Shown in pieces: positions 1 to 10,188 of a DNA stretch of 64,000 nt. Every line of letters begins with the position of its first letter. Position 1 is the first letter of the stretch. The stretch lies in contig NZ_UXAU01000037.1 of NCBI RefSeq assembly GCF_900609065.1, positions 72,052 to 136,051 of the forward strand, in the 5' to 3' direction. The translations under genes were made by a program, and so were the position numbers. This stretch comes from Arthrobacter ulcerisalmonis. Its GTDB lineage: Bacteria > Actinomycetota > Actinomycetes > Actinomycetales > Micrococcaceae. The notes beneath the pieces are model-generated. The model searched no databases and was not told where the DNA came from. It worked only from the letters and a program-made list of their open reading frames with translations.

Positions 1-116
1 GTGGACGCTCGTGTCGGGCGGCTGGGACTCATGAGCCGATCGTCTCACACCAGGCTAAGGGGATCCGGGGCATCGGAAGGGGACGCAAGCGGCACAATCC
101 CACCAAGATCTTGAAT

Positions 117-132
117 TCGAATATATGTTCGA
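117..132. promoter_or_regulatory. SOS box (LexA operator) before DUF222-like fragment
   Basis: TCGAATATATGTTCGA is a palindrome-like match to the actinobacterial SOS box (TCGAA-N6-TTCGA). A TATGTT hexamer inside it (124-129) could be the -10 element, so LexA would cover the promoter and the start codon of the following gene. It differs by one base from the box at 33137-33152 read on the other strand. Confidence 0.8.
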
Positions 133-134
133 AT

Positions 135-485
135 ATGCTGGGCGGCATGAACACTCCACCGCCGCGGGCGCCCGTTCCGCAAACGGGCAGTACAGGGCTA
201 ATGAAGGCCATGAGTCCTGGCACCGTCGACTACCTCTTCCGTCAGTTGGTGGCCGGTCGCTCATCCGAGGATGACCAGTGGGCCAGGGAAGGCATCAGCC
301 TCGCCGCTCAGCCTGAAGGTGCCGAACTTGCCCGCAGGCTGGCCGAAACGGATGTAGATGCCCTGACTCCGCTGGAACTTTTCAACTACGTCCGGGCAGC
401 CCAGCGGTTGGCCGCTTGGGCCGAGGACCTCCGGCAGTCCGCCGTGGGGCGCTATTGCCAAGTGCCCGACCCCACAACAACATGA
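135..485 (+). CDS. Short DUF222-like (13E12/HNH-family) N-terminal fragment
   Basis: This encodes about 116 residues if read from the ATG at 135, which lies five bases after a possible -10 element within the SOS box; ATG 147 is an alternative. The stretch around 'LTPLELFNYVRAAQRLAAWAED' positions (near residues 76-97) resembles the start of DUF222 domains, which normally run on into a C-terminal HNH nuclease. Here the frame stops before most of DUF222 and no HNH motif follows before dapA, so it is probably a truncated relic or a stand-alone short derivative. Several 13E12-repeat genes of Mycobacterium tuberculosis are LexA-controlled, which fits the SOS box. Family assignment is tentative. 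Confidence 0.5.
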   Translation: MLGGMNTPPPRAPVPQTGSTGLMKAMSPGTVDYLFRQLVAGRSSEDDQWAREGISLAAQPEGAELARRLAETDVDALTPLELFNYVRAAQRLAAWAEDLRQSAVGRYCQVPDPTTT

Positions 486-551
486 AGCCGCCCGTGCCGT
501 ATTTGACCATCATCACGTCCGTGGCATTGTCCTAACCAGCGCGGGACAGGG

Positions 552-557
552 TAACGT
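552..557 (+). promoter_or_regulatory. Candidate -10 element of dapA (leaderless)
   Basis: TAACGT lies exactly 7 bases before the ATG of dapA, and no Shine-Dalgarno sequence is visible. A weak TTGTCC at 527-532 may be the -35, with a long 19-base spacer. This layout predicts transcription starting at the start codon. Confidence 0.45.
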
Positions 558-564
558 TTTTTCC

Positions 565-1473
565 ATGGCTGATTCTTCCTCGCACGTCCCTGCCCTCGGC
601 ACCCTCCTGACCGCCATGGTCACGCCGTTCACCAAGGACGGCGCAGTGGACTACGACCAGGCCCAGGCGCTCGCGAGCAAGCTGGTGGATGACGGCTGTG
701 ACGGGCTGGTGGTGACGGGCACCACCGGTGAAACGTCCACCCTGACCGACGAGGAAAACCTCGGCATGTTCCGCGCCGTTAAGGACGCCGTGGGGGACCG
801 GGCAGCCATCATCGCCGGGACCGGAACCAACGACACCGCGCACTCGGTGCACCTTTCGCAGGAAGCCGCAGCCATCGGCGTCGACGGCCTTCTGCTGGTG
901 ACCCCGTACTACAACAAGCCCAGCCAGGCAGGCGTCCGCGCACACTTCGAGACCATCGCCTCCGCCGTCGACGTTCCCGTCATGTTGTACGACATTCCCG
1001 GCCGGTCCTCGATCGCCATTGAGCCCGACACGATGATTCGCCTCGCCCAGCACGCCAATATTGTGGCAGTCAAGGATGCCAAGGCAGACTTCCTGGCGGC
1101 CTCGCGGGTCATGGCCGAGACGGACCTTGCGTTCTACTCGGGCGACGACGGCCTGACCCTGCCGTGGATGTCCCTGGGCGCAGTAGGCCTCGTGGGCGTC
1201 ACCACGCACGTTGCCACCCGTCGTTTCCGTGCGCTCATCGATGCGGTCAACGCCAACGACCTCGACACCGCCCGGAAAATCCATGCAGAGCTCCTGCCGA
1301 TCATCCGGGCCACCATGACACGCGTCCAGGGCGCTGTTGCAGCAAAGCAGATTCTTAATTGGCAGGGAGTCCTGCCCAACTCGATTGTCCGTTTGCCCCT
1401 CGTGGAGCCGGACGAAGCCGAGATCGAAACCATCCGCGGGGATTTGGCGGAAGCGGGGTTGGTTTTCTCCTGA
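565..1473 (+). CDS. dapA: 4-hydroxy-tetrahydrodipicolinate synthase DapA
   Basis: The 302-residue protein condenses pyruvate with aspartate semialdehyde, the first committed step of the lysine/diaminopimelate pathway, in the cytosol. It has the family's TIM-barrel signatures: GTTGET near residues 52-57, YYNKP at 115-119, Tyr142, Arg147 in the IPGR segment, and the Schiff-base Lys170 in VAVKDAK. Length is normal for the family. It is followed 40 bases later by rnj in the same direction, an arrangement seen in other actinobacteria. Together with dapF at 13392 it links this window to peptidoglycan precursor and lysine synthesis. Confidence 0.96.
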   Translation: MADSSSHVPALGTLLTAMVTPFTKDGAVDYDQAQALASKLVDDGCDGLVVTGTTGETSTLTDEENLGMFRAVKDAVGDRAAIIAGTGTNDTAHSVHLSQEAAAIGVDGLLLVTPYYNKPSQAGVRAHFETIASAVDVPVMLYDIPGRSSIAIEPDTMIRLAQHANIVAVKDAKADFLAASRVMAETDLAFYSGDDGLTLPWMSLGAVGLVGVTTHVATRRFRALIDAVNANDLDTARKIHAELLPIIRATMTRVQGAVAAKQILNWQGVLPNSIVRLPLVEPDEAEIETIRGDLAEAGLVFS

Positions 1474-1513
1474 AAGCGTTGACCAGCTCCTTTCGCCTAG
1501 AAAGAAGTGCACA

Positions 1514-3205
<1,692 letters not shown>

Positions 3206-3224
3206 GAGCACCTCGACTCTCGCC

Positions 3225-3263
3225 AGTGGGGCCCGGTTCACCAGAACCGGGCCCCACTGCTTT
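3225..3263 (+). terminator. Rho-independent terminator after rnj
   Basis: A perfect 14-bp stem (3225-3238 with 3245-3258) closes a 6-base loop and is followed by GCTTTCT. It separates rnj from ftsK. Confidence 0.8.
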
Positions 3264-3303
3264 CTCCGGGCCGTAAATCCCCGGAATATGGGCCCAGTTC
3301 CGG

Positions 3304-3309
3304 TAGCGT
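3304..3309 (+). promoter_or_regulatory. Candidate -10 element of ftsK (leaderless)
   Basis: TAGCGT ends 7 bases before the ATG at 3317. This supports ATG 3317 over the in-frame GTG at 3308, which would overlap the -10 itself. Confidence 0.45.
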
Positions 3310-3316
3310 GAGCAGC

Positions 3317-6214
3317 ATGGCCACACGTACTACTTCCGCGCCCAACGGGACCGGCAAGGGCAGCTCCGGCAGCAGATCCGGCGGCTCCCCAAGCCGAGGA
3401 ACTGGCACCGGCAGCACCAAATCCAGCCGGACCACCTCGAACGGAACCTCGCGGACCCGGGCGCTTCCCGCCGTCGTCGAAACGCAGCAACCCTGGCTGC
3501 TTCGCGTTCTTTCCGGCGCTTGGCTGGGGTTGGGGCACCTGGTGGGTGGCGGCGTCCGCCGCATCGGGTCCGACGTCAGCGATCTCCCCGCCGAGGAACG
3601 CCGTGACGGTGCTGCGCTGTTCAACCTGGCGCTCGGTGTCTTCATTGCCACCTTCGCCTGGTGGGGCCTCACCGGCTGGTTCCCGGATGCCGTCTACGCC
3701 GTGGTCAACGGCACCTTCGGTTGGATGTCGCTGCTCTTGCCGCTCATGCTCTTCGTGTGCGCCTTCCGGCTTTTCCGCCAGCCAACTGACGGCCGCGGCA
3801 ACAACCGGGTAGGCATTGGCTTCCTCGTCCTCACGTTCGCCGGCTGCGGACTCGCCCACATCATGGGCGGCCAACCCGCTGTAGCCCAGGGCTTTGATGG
3901 CCTGCGCCAGGCGGGCGGCATGCTGGGCTTCCTGGCAGCGACGCCACTGGCGGCGATTCACGCAGCCGTTCCCGTCGTCGTCTATTCCCTGCTCGCGTTC
4001 GTCTCGCTTCTCATCATCACTGCCACCCCCTTCGGTGCCATTCCGCGGCGCCTCCGCGGCGCGTACGAACACCTCCTGGGCATCGACCTGATGGCTGAGG
4101 AACAGGCGGCAGACCAGCACGACCGCAGCTACCTGGAGCGCACGCCCCCTGCGGCCAAAAAGAAGCGCCGCAGGCTCTTCGGCAAGGACACGGACGCCGA
4201 CGCCGGCCTGGAGGGCTACGTGGGCGACGAAGCCTTCGAGCACGCGGTCATCGACGACGACGAGGAAAAGTCATCGGGTCCGGCGCCCGGCGTCCGCCGT
4301 CCCACCCAGGCCGAAATCGCCGTTGGGAAAATCAAGGCCGCGCAGGGCCTGGGCAGTGCCCCCGCCATGCCGGGGGAGAACCCCACCGAGGCAATTCCGT
4401 TGATCACCCCTGGTCTTGTCACCGCAGGCAGCCCCGCGACGGCCGCAGTGATCCCGCAGGTACCCGCCAGGCCCGTCACGCCAGTGCCCATCCCGGCGCC
4501 CATTCCGCAGCGTACCGAGCAGCTCTCGCTGGCCGGTGACGTCACCTATACCCTGCCTGCCTCGGACATCCTGACGCCCGGGTCGATTCCCAAGGAGCGC
4601 ACGGAGGCCAACGACGCCATTGTCGCCTCGCTGACCGAAACGCTGAACCAGTTCAACGTGGACGCCCAGGTCACCGGGTTCAGCCGCGGCCCCACCGTCA
4701 CCCGGTACGAAATTGAGCTTTCGCCGGGAACCAAAGTGGAGCGTGTCACGGCGTTGTCCAAGAACATTTCGTACGCGGTTGCCTCCAGCGACGTCCGGAT
4801 CCTCAGCCCCATTCCCGGCAAGTCAGCCATCGGCATCGAGATTCCCAACTCGGACCGCGAAACGGTGTCCCTGGGAGATGTGCTGCGCAGCCAGAACGCG
4901 CGCCGCACCGAACACCCCATGGTGATGGGTGTGGGCAAGGACGTGGAAGGCGGCTACGTGGTGGCCAACCTGGCGAAGATGCCGCACCTTCTGGTGGCGG
5001 GTGCCACCGGCGCCGGCAAGTCCTCGTTCGTGAACTCCATGATCACCTCGATCCTGATGCGCGCCACTCCGGATGAAGTCCGGATGGTCATGGTGGACCC
5101 CAAGCGGGTGGAGCTCACCGCCTACGAAGGCGTGCCGCACCTGATCACCCCCATCATCACCAACCCCAAGAAAGCTGCCGAAGCCCTGCAGTGGGTGGTC
5201 CGGGAAATGGATGCCCGGTACGACGACCTGGCCAACTACGGCTTTAAGCACATTGACGATTTCAATAAGGCGGTCAGGGCCGGCAAGGTCCAGCCGCCAG
5301 TCGACTCCAAGCGCGTCATTAGGCCCTACCCGTACCTATTGGTGATTGTGGACGAGCTTGCCGACCTGATGATGGTGGCGCCCCGCGATGTTGAGGACTC
5401 CATTGTCCGCATCACCCAGCTCGCCCGTGCCGCGGGCATCCACCTGGTCTTGGCCACTCAGCGGCCTTCGGTGGATGTGGTCACCGGCCTGATCAAGGCC
5501 AACGTCCCCTCCCGGATGGCCTTCGCCACCTCGTCCGTGACCGACTCCCGCGTGGTCCTGGACCAGCCGGGTGCCGAGAAGCTCATTGGCCAGGGCGACG
5601 CCCTCTTCCTCCCCATGGGCGCCTCGAAAGCCATGCGCGTCCAAGGCGCCTGGGTCACCGAATCCGAGATCCACCGCGTGGTGGAACACGTCAAGGGACA
5701 GCTCAAGGCCGTCTACCGGGACGACGTCGCCCCCGAGGCGCAGAAGAAGCAGATCGACGACGACATCGGCGATGACCTTGAGGTGCTGCTGCAGGCCACC
5801 GAACTGGTGGTCACCACGCAGTTCGGCTCAACCTCCATGCTCCAACGCAAGCTCCGCGTGGGCTTCGCGAAGGCCGGCCGGCTCATGGACCTGCTCGAGT
5901 CCAGGGGAGTGGTGGGCCCCTCCGAGGGCTCCAAGGCCCGCGACGTCCTGGTCAAACCCGACGATCTTGCAGCTGTCCTGGCTGCCATGAAGGGCCAGGA
6001 GGCCCCCGCCGTGGCAGATTCGCAGACGGCAGCCCTGAGCGAGAACGCCAACGCGAACATCGCCCAGGGCGGGTACGCCGAGGACCTGGTCGCCGCGGAC
6101 CTGGACCAGCGCCAGCAAAACGTCGAGTATTACGACGGTTCTGACTCGCCAGGGGGTGGCTATGGCGATGACGATGAAGGCTCCGAAGATGCCTGGTCAC
6201 TCACCGGCCGTTAG
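3317..6214 (+). CDS. ftsK: DNA translocase FtsK
   Basis: The 965-residue FtsK/SpoIIIE protein pumps chromosomal DNA through the division septum. Residues about 1-60 are a low-complexity Ser/Thr/Gly basic region. Several membrane segments lie between about 95 and 250, followed by an acidic and proline-rich linker. The RecA-like motor carries Walker A GATGAGKS at 562-569 and Walker B in LLVIVDEL. The C-terminal gamma winged-helix domain (starting ELVVTTQFGSTSMLQR) would read KOPS-type sequences. Start choice rests on the -10 hexamer 7 bases upstream of this ATG; the other candidate is GTG 3308. Confidence 0.95.
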   Translation: MATRTTSAPNGTGKGSSGSRSGGSPSRGTGTGSTKSSRTTSNGTSRTRALPAVVETQQPWLLRVLSGAWLGLGHLVGGGVRRIGSDVSDLPAEERRDGAALFNLALGVFIATFAWWGLTGWFPDAVYAVVNGTFGWMSLLLPLMLFVCAFRLFRQPTDGRGNNRVGIGFLVLTFAGCGLAHIMGGQPAVAQGFDGLRQAGGMLGFLAATPLAAIHAAVPVVVYSLLAFVSLLIITATPFGAIPRRLRGAYEHLLGIDLMAEEQAADQHDRSYLERTPPAAKKKRRRLFGKDTDADAGLEGYVGDEAFEHAVIDDDEEKSSGPAPGVRRPTQAEIAVGKIKAAQGLGSAPAMPGENPTEAIPLITPGLVTAGSPATAAVIPQVPARPVTPVPIPAPIPQRTEQLSLAGDVTYTLPASDILTPGSIPKERTEANDAIVASLTETLNQFNVDAQVTGFSRGPTVTRYEIELSPGTKVERVTALSKNISYAVASSDVRILSPIPGKSAIGIEIPNSDRETVSLGDVLRSQNARRTEHPMVMGVGKDVEGGYVVANLAKMPHLLVAGATGAGKSSFVNSMITSILMRATPDEVRMVMVDPKRVELTAYEGVPHLITPIITNPKKAAEALQWVVREMDARYDDLANYGFKHIDDFNKAVRAGKVQPPVDSKRVIRPYPYLLVIVDELADLMMVAPRDVEDSIVRITQLARAAGIHLVLATQRPSVDVVTGLIKANVPSRMAFATSSVTDSRVVLDQPGAEKLIGQGDALFLPMGASKAMRVQGAWVTESEIHRVVEHVKGQLKAVYRDDVAPEAQKKQIDDDIGDDLEVLLQATELVVTTQFGSTSMLQRKLRVGFAKAGRLMDLLESRGVVGPSEGSKARDVLVKPDDLAAVLAAMKGQEAPAVADSQTAALSENANANIAQGGYAEDLVAADLDQRQQNVEYYDGSDSPGGGYGDDDEGSEDAWSLTGR

Positions 6215-6225
6215 TCCAATGAAGG

Positions 6226-6231
6226 TAGCCT
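6226..6231 (+). promoter_or_regulatory. Candidate -10 element of pgsA (leaderless)
   Basis: TAGCCT ends 6 bases before the GTG start of pgsA, with no Shine-Dalgarno sequence in between. Confidence 0.45.
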
Positions 6232-6237
6232 AGACAC

Positions 6238-6879
6238 GTGACCAGCACCGATCCATCCACCACCGGCTCCAGCCCCGCCCAGGTTTGGAATCTTCCCAAT
6301 ATCCTGACCATGATTCGCATTCTCCTGGTGCCGTTCTTCGTCTGGTTCCTGCTGGCGGACGCCCCGGGCCTTGCCAGCGAATCCGGCCCGTGGCGCTGGG
6401 CCGCCGTGGTGGTTTTCGCCGTCGCGATTTACACAGACAAGCTCGACGGCGACATCGCCAGGAGCCGCAACCTGGTGACCGATTTCGGCAAGATCGCCGA
6501 TCCCATTGCCGATAAGCTCCTCATCGGCTCCGCGCTGGTGATGCTTTCGGTCCTCGGCGAGCTGCCATGGTGGGTGACGCTGGTGATCCTGGTCCGTGAG
6601 TGGGGTATCACCGCGCTCCGCTTCTTCGTGATCCGTTATGGCGTCATTCCCGCCTCTCGTGGCGGCAAGCTCAAGACCGTGGTCCAGACGCTCGCGATCT
6701 TCCTCTACCTCCTGCCCTTGGCTGCGATCGCGGGCTGGCTGGTGTGGGTAGCGTTCGCCGTCATGATGGTGGCCGTCGCCATTACGGTCTGGACCGGCGT
6801 CGAATACGTTATCGAGGCGCTCCGGCTGCGGTCCAGGGGCAGGCAGGCCGCGGCCGACGGCGGACCGGCAGCCCCGTGA
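6238..6879 (+). CDS. pgsA: CDP-diacylglycerol--glycerol-3-phosphate 3-phosphatidyltransferase
   Basis: The 213-residue membrane enzyme makes phosphatidylglycerophosphate from CDP-diacylglycerol. Residues 67-93 contain the CDP-alcohol phosphotransferase signature D-x2-DG-x2-AR-x8-G-x3-D-x3-D (DKLDGDIAR ... GKIADPIAD). Several hydrophobic helices surround it. Its stop overlaps the GTG of pncC, so the two are translationally coupled; pgsA-cinA-clgR-recA order is common in actinobacteria. Within the CDP-alcohol family, PgsA is favoured over phosphatidylinositol phosphate synthase by this neighbourhood. Confidence 0.9.
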   Translation: MTSTDPSTTGSSPAQVWNLPNILTMIRILLVPFFVWFLLADAPGLASESGPWRWAAVVVFAVAIYTDKLDGDIARSRNLVTDFGKIADPIADKLLIGSALVMLSVLGELPWWVTLVILVREWGITALRFFVIRYGVIPASRGGKLKTVVQTLAIFLYLLPLAAIAGWLVWVAFAVMMVAVAITVWTGVEYVIEALRLRSRGRQAAADGGPAAP

Positions 6880-7355
6880 GTAACCTCCACCATCTCGCCG
6901 GCGAGGCAGTCCGGGTGGCCTTGGGCAAGGGCCGCACCGTTGCTACTGCCGAATCCTTGACCGCTGGGATGGTTTCCGCTGTGTTGGCAGATACCCCCGG
7001 TGCGTCCGGCATGCTGCAAGGTGGCGTGGTGGCCTACCAGAACTCGGTCAAAGTAGGGGTGCTTGCGGTGCCGGCCGAGCTGCTCGCCACTGCCGGCTCC
7101 GTGGATGCTGAGGTAGCTGCGGCCATGGCCTCCGGGGCCCGGGTGGCTCTTGGCGCTGACATCGGCGTTGCCACCACCGGTGTGGCTGGGCCGCAGCCGC
7201 ACGACGGCAAGGCAGTGGGGACTGTTTATATTGGCATCGCCAACGCTGCTGGCGCCACAGGTTACCTGCATACGTTCACGGGCGGGCGGGCGGAGATCCG
7301 CGGCCAGGCCTGTGCGGCTGCCCTGGAACGGTTGTTGACGGAACTTTCTGCCTAA
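6876..7355 (+). CDS. pncC: CinA C-terminal-type nicotinamide-nucleotide amidohydrolase
   Basis: The 159-residue protein consists only of the CinA C-terminal domain, which deamidates nicotinamide mononucleotide for pyridine-nucleotide recycling. Conserved blocks are TAESLTAG near residue 23, GGVVAYQNSVK near 49-59 and TTGVAGP near 97-103. The N-terminal molybdopterin-binding-like half of full-length CinA is absent, as usual in this group. The GTG start overlaps the stop of pgsA by three bases. An open frame extends upstream within pgsA but is not used by the family. Confidence 0.88.
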   Translation: MSNLHHLAGEAVRVALGKGRTVATAESLTAGMVSAVLADTPGASGMLQGGVVAYQNSVKVGVLAVPAELLATAGSVDAEVAAAMASGARVALGADIGVATTGVAGPQPHDGKAVGTVYIGIANAAGATGYLHTFTGGRAEIRGQACAAALERLLTELSA

Positions 7356-7400
7356 AGCTTTTGCTCGCCAGTCTGGTCGGGTACCCTCGAGCGGGGTCAT

Positions 7401-7424
7401 GTTACCGGGCGTAAAGTTACCGGG
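7401..7424 (+). repeat. Direct repeat GTTACCGGG upstream of clgR
   Basis: Two identical 9-mers (7401-7409 and 7416-7424) are spaced 15 bases start to start in the pncC-clgR gap. They could be a regulator's binding half-sites. I cannot assign a protein to them. Confidence 0.4.
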
Positions 7425-7552
7425 AACAAATGCCGGGGGTGAGTAGTTATTACATTGTGTCGTCTCCGTGGAGCGGAGGCGCCTAGGATGAAAACACCAC
7501 CGACGGTCCGCACTATGGCAGACCCGACTTAAGAGGGAGTAAGGCGATACAG

Positions 7553-8005
7553 ATGGTAAAGCAGCCCGTATCCGTGAACGGCGTTGTCCGCTGGAAGGAT
7601 GTGGGCCTCGCCGAGCAGGCAAAGAGCGAACAGAAGGAGCGCAAAATGGTTGTTCTTCGCCATGAAATCGGCGATGTCCTGCGCGATGTCCGCCAGCGTC
7701 AGGGTCGTACCCTCCGCGAAGTGTCGCACAGCGCCCGGGTGTCCTTGGGATACCTCAGCGAGGTAGAGCGTGGTCAGAAGGAAGCCTCCTCGGAGCTCCT
7801 CTCCTCGATCTGCTCGGCCCTGGATGTTCCGCTCTCCAGCATGCTCCGCGAGGTCAGCGACCGGGTTGCAGTCGCCGAAGGCGTCACTGTCCCCGATACG
7901 GTTCCGCAGGAATTCTCGCAGCGCTACGGCCGCGACCTGGAACGTGACCTCACCAAAGAACTGAATGACGAGCTCGCTACCGGACTTCTTTCCGGGGCAC
8001 GCTAA
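7553..8005 (+). CDS. clgR: ClgR-type XRE transcriptional regulator
   Basis: This is a helix-turn-helix activator of the ClgR family, which controls Clp protease genes and stress proteins in actinobacteria. The HTH block ([21 protein letters not shown]) is characteristic, and it sits between pncC and recA as in relatives. From the ATG at 7553 it has 150 residues. The ATG at 7646 (MVVLRHEIG..., 119 residues) has a strong AAGGAG six bases upstream at 7634-7639 and matches the usual ClgR start, so the first 31 residues may be untranslated or a lineage-specific extension. The C-terminus ends in a small/Ala-rich residue pattern, but I see no clear degradation tag. Confidence 0.87.
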   Translation: MVKQPVSVNGVVRWKDVGLAEQAKSEQKERKMVVLRHEIGDVLRDVRQRQGRTLREVSHSARVSLGYLSEVERGQKEASSELLSSICSALDVPLSSMLREVSDRVAVAEGVTVPDTVPQEFSQRYGRDLERDLTKELNDELATGLLSGAR

Positions 8006-8035
8006 GCCGCGCTTCAGGCGTGCAGCCCGGCCACG

Positions 8036-8063
8036 AGCCCCCTAGCCACCAAGCTGGGGGGCT
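8036..8063. terminator. Hairpin between clgR and the convergent marR-type gene
   Basis: An 11-bp stem (8036-8046 with 8053-8063, one wobble pair) closes a 6-base loop. There is no U-tract on the plus strand, so it may be a factor-assisted or bidirectional terminator. Confidence 0.5.
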
Positions 8064-8133
8064 TAGTGCTGCCCCTCGCAAACCGCGTCATTCAGAGTGA
8101 TGGTCTTGCTTTACCGTTGCCTACTCAGGTGTA

Positions 8134-8667
8134 CTAAGCGTCGGAGGGTGGTCCTGCCGGTGGGTCGTCCCTGGTGAAGCCGTCCGGTTCATAGGTCGCA
8201 TTGAGCTTGTCCATGTAGCGGGCGAATTCTTCAAGCTCGGCAACCGGCCAAGCCCCCAGCCGTTCATGGAAGACCTGCTTCCGGGCATCAGCCACCTGGT
8301 GCATTTTGTCCTCGCCCTTCGCCGTCAGGCGGATCGCCTGGGCGCGACCGTCTGACGGGTCCGCCTCTTTCGAGACCAGGCCAATGTTTTCCAGGAACGC
8401 GATCTGACGGCTCACCGACGGTTTGCCCACGCCGATGTTCATGGCCAGGTCGGTCAGCCGGATGGGCCCTTCGCGGCGAATGACGGTTAGCAGGCCATAG
8501 GCTGCCGGCTCCATGTCCGGATGTACCTGCCGGGACAACCGATTGGAAATCGCGCGGGCCCGCCGCCACAGCACGCTGAGTTGATGTTCAACGTTCCTCA
8601 GGGCAGCATCAACGGCGGCATCGTCTGCGGGGTTGTCCGACGGCGGGACGCCAGGGGAGTGACTCAT
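8134..8667 (-). CDS. MarR-family transcriptional regulator
   Basis: This 177-residue winged-helix regulator has the MarR pattern: dimerisation helix with WRRARAISNRLSRQV near 33-47, DNA-recognition segment ending GKPSVSRQIAFLENIGLVSKE near 83-103, and the wing with DPSDGRAQAIRLTAKG near 105-120. A plausible -10 (TAGAAT, minus strand, 8675-8680) lies 7 bases before its ATG. It diverges from the DUF3046-recA block and probably controls itself or a neighbour; the ligand is unknown. The C-terminal tail is proline-rich and lacks known motifs. Confidence 0.88.
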   Translation of the reverse strand: MSHSPGVPPSDNPADDAAVDAALRNVEHQLSVLWRRARAISNRLSRQVHPDMEPAAYGLLTVIRREGPIRLTDLAMNIGVGKPSVSRQIAFLENIGLVSKEADPSDGRAQAIRLTAKGEDKMHQVADARKQVFHERLGAWPVAELEEFARYMDKLNATYEPDGFTRDDPPAGPPSDA

Positions 8668-8674
8668 GCCAACA

Positions 8675-8680
8675 ATTCTA
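8675..8680 (-). promoter_or_regulatory. Candidate -10 element of the marR-type gene (leaderless)
   Basis: Read on the minus strand, TAGAAT is followed by 7 bases and the ATG at 8667. Confidence 0.45.
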
Positions 8681-8708
8681 TTCTGCAGAGCTATGAGAGG
8701 ATTTACCG

Positions 8709-8933
8709 ATGCGAATCAGCGACTACTGGCGACTCATGGACGACGAGTTCGGTGCCGGGTACTCGCGCGTCTTGGGCGGCTCACTGGTCCTCGCAGGGGT
8801 AGGCGGTAGGACAGCGGAACAAGCCCTCGCAGCAGGTGTTGAGCCGAGAAAAGTATGGCTGGCCATCTGCGACGTGCAGGACGTTCCGGCCGAACGCCGG
8901 CTGGGTAGGGACATCAAACCAGTCCGCGACTGA
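8709..8933 (+). CDS. DUF3046 family protein
   Basis: This 74-residue protein belongs to the small DUF3046 family that sits just upstream of recA in many actinobacteria. Conserved elements are MRISDYWRLMDDEFG at the start and a WLAICDVQDVPAERR-like end. An AGAGGA ribosome binding site lies 7 bases before the ATG. No function is established; conserved linkage to recA suggests a role near DNA repair, but this is inference. Confidence 0.85.
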   Translation: MRISDYWRLMDDEFGAGYSRVLGGSLVLAGVGGRTAEQALAAGVEPRKVWLAICDVQDVPAERRLGRDIKPVRD

Positions 8934-8976
8934 CCTGCGCGCTGGCACTTTTCCCGCTGACACGCCGTGAATCTGT

Positions 8977-8992
8977 TCGAATACCTGTTCGG
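8977..8992. promoter_or_regulatory. SOS box of recA
   Basis: TCGAATACCTGTTCGG matches the SOS box with one outer mismatch. A TATGCT hexamer at 9000-9005 just downstream is a plausible -10, which would put the box over the -35 region. It lies about 140 bases before the recA start. Confidence 0.75.
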
Positions 8993-9132
8993 ATAAAGCT
9001 ATGCTTTTTGCAGCGGGTTATCCACATAGCCGATCATGTCGGGCATGAATGTCAGTGGGTACCCCTAGCGTCAGAGATGACCATTACACGGCCGTTGAGG
9101 CCATCATCGAGAAAGCATTAGAGGTGTCAACC

Positions 9133-10185
9133 ATGGCGGCAGCCCCGGATCGCGCAAAAGCCCTGGAAGCAGCGCTGGCTCAGATTGACAAGCAGTTCGG
9201 TAAGGGCTCGGTCATGCGCCTGGGCGACGAAGTCCGTGCGCCCATCGAAGTCATCCCCACTGGCTCCATCGCCCTGGACGTGGCGCTCGGAATTGGCGGC
9301 CTGCCCCGCGGCCGTGTCGTGGAAATCTACGGCCCGGAATCGTCGGGTAAGACCACCGTTGCCCTGCACGCCGTGGCCAACGCCCAGCGGCTCGGCGGTA
9401 TTGCCGCATTCATCGATGCAGAGCACGCACTGGATCCTGAATACGCGGCAAAGCTTGGGGTGGACACCGACGCCCTGTTGGTCTCCCAGCCGGATACTGG
9501 TGAGCAGGCCCTCGAGATCATGGACATGCTGATCGGTTCAGGCTCCCTCGACGTCATCGTCATCGACTCCGTCGCCGCACTGGTGCCACGCGCGGAAATT
9601 GAAGGCGACATGGGAGACAGCCACGTGGGCTTGCAGGCCCGGCTCATGAGCCAGGCGCTGCGTAAAATCACGGGTCGGCTGAGCCAGACCAAGACCACCG
9701 CCATCTTCATCAACCAGTTGCGTGAAAAGATCGGTGTGTTCTTCGGCTCACCCGAGACCACCACCGGTGGTAAGGCACTGAAGTTCTACGCTTCCGTCCG
9801 TATTGACGTCCGCAGGATCCAGACCCTGAAGGAAGGTGCGGACTCCGTTGGTAACCGCACCAAGGCAAAGATCGTCAAGAACAAGATGGCCCCGCCTTTC
9901 AAGATCGCCGAGTTCGACATCATCTACGGTCTGGGTATCTCCCGCGAAGGTGGCATCATCGACATGGGCGTGGAGCACGGCATCATCAAGAAGTCGGGTT
10001 CCTGGTTCACCTATGACGGTGACCAGCTCGGCCAGGGCATGGAGAACTCCCGCCGCTTCCTACGTGACAACCCGGAATTGGCTAGCGAGCTGGAACGCTT
10101 GATCAAGGAGAAGCTGGGTGTTGGCGTGAAGCCCGCTGAGGCGGATACCGAGTCACCCAAGCTGAAAGCCGTCGACGGGTTCTAG
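9133..10185 (+). CDS. recA: Recombinase RecA
   Basis: The 350-residue recombinase forms filaments on single-stranded DNA, drives homologous recombination and stimulates LexA self-cleavage. Walker A GPESSGKT is at residues 67-74; L1 and L2 loops and the C-terminal domain are complete, and no intein interrupts it. The frame is open back to 9049, but the ATG at 9133 follows GAGGTG and begins the conserved protein. It is preceded by an SOS box and followed after three bases by recX, so induction by DNA damage is expected. Confidence 0.97.
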   Translation: MAAAPDRAKALEAALAQIDKQFGKGSVMRLGDEVRAPIEVIPTGSIALDVALGIGGLPRGRVVEIYGPESSGKTTVALHAVANAQRLGGIAAFIDAEHALDPEYAAKLGVDTDALLVSQPDTGEQALEIMDMLIGSGSLDVIVIDSVAALVPRAEIEGDMGDSHVGLQARLMSQALRKITGRLSQTKTTAIFINQLREKIGVFFGSPETTTGGKALKFYASVRIDVRRIQTLKEGADSVGNRTKAKIVKNKMAPPFKIAEFDIIYGLGISREGGIIDMGVEHGIIKKSGSWFTYDGDQLGQGMENSRRFLRDNPELASELERLIKEKLGVGVKPAEADTESPKLKAVDGF

Positions 10186-10188
10186 CCG

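Noticed and set aside
1337..1513. In-frame N-terminal extension of RNase J overlapping dapA
   Set aside because: It lies within dapA, has no ribosome binding site, and RNase J proteins begin at the 1514 position.
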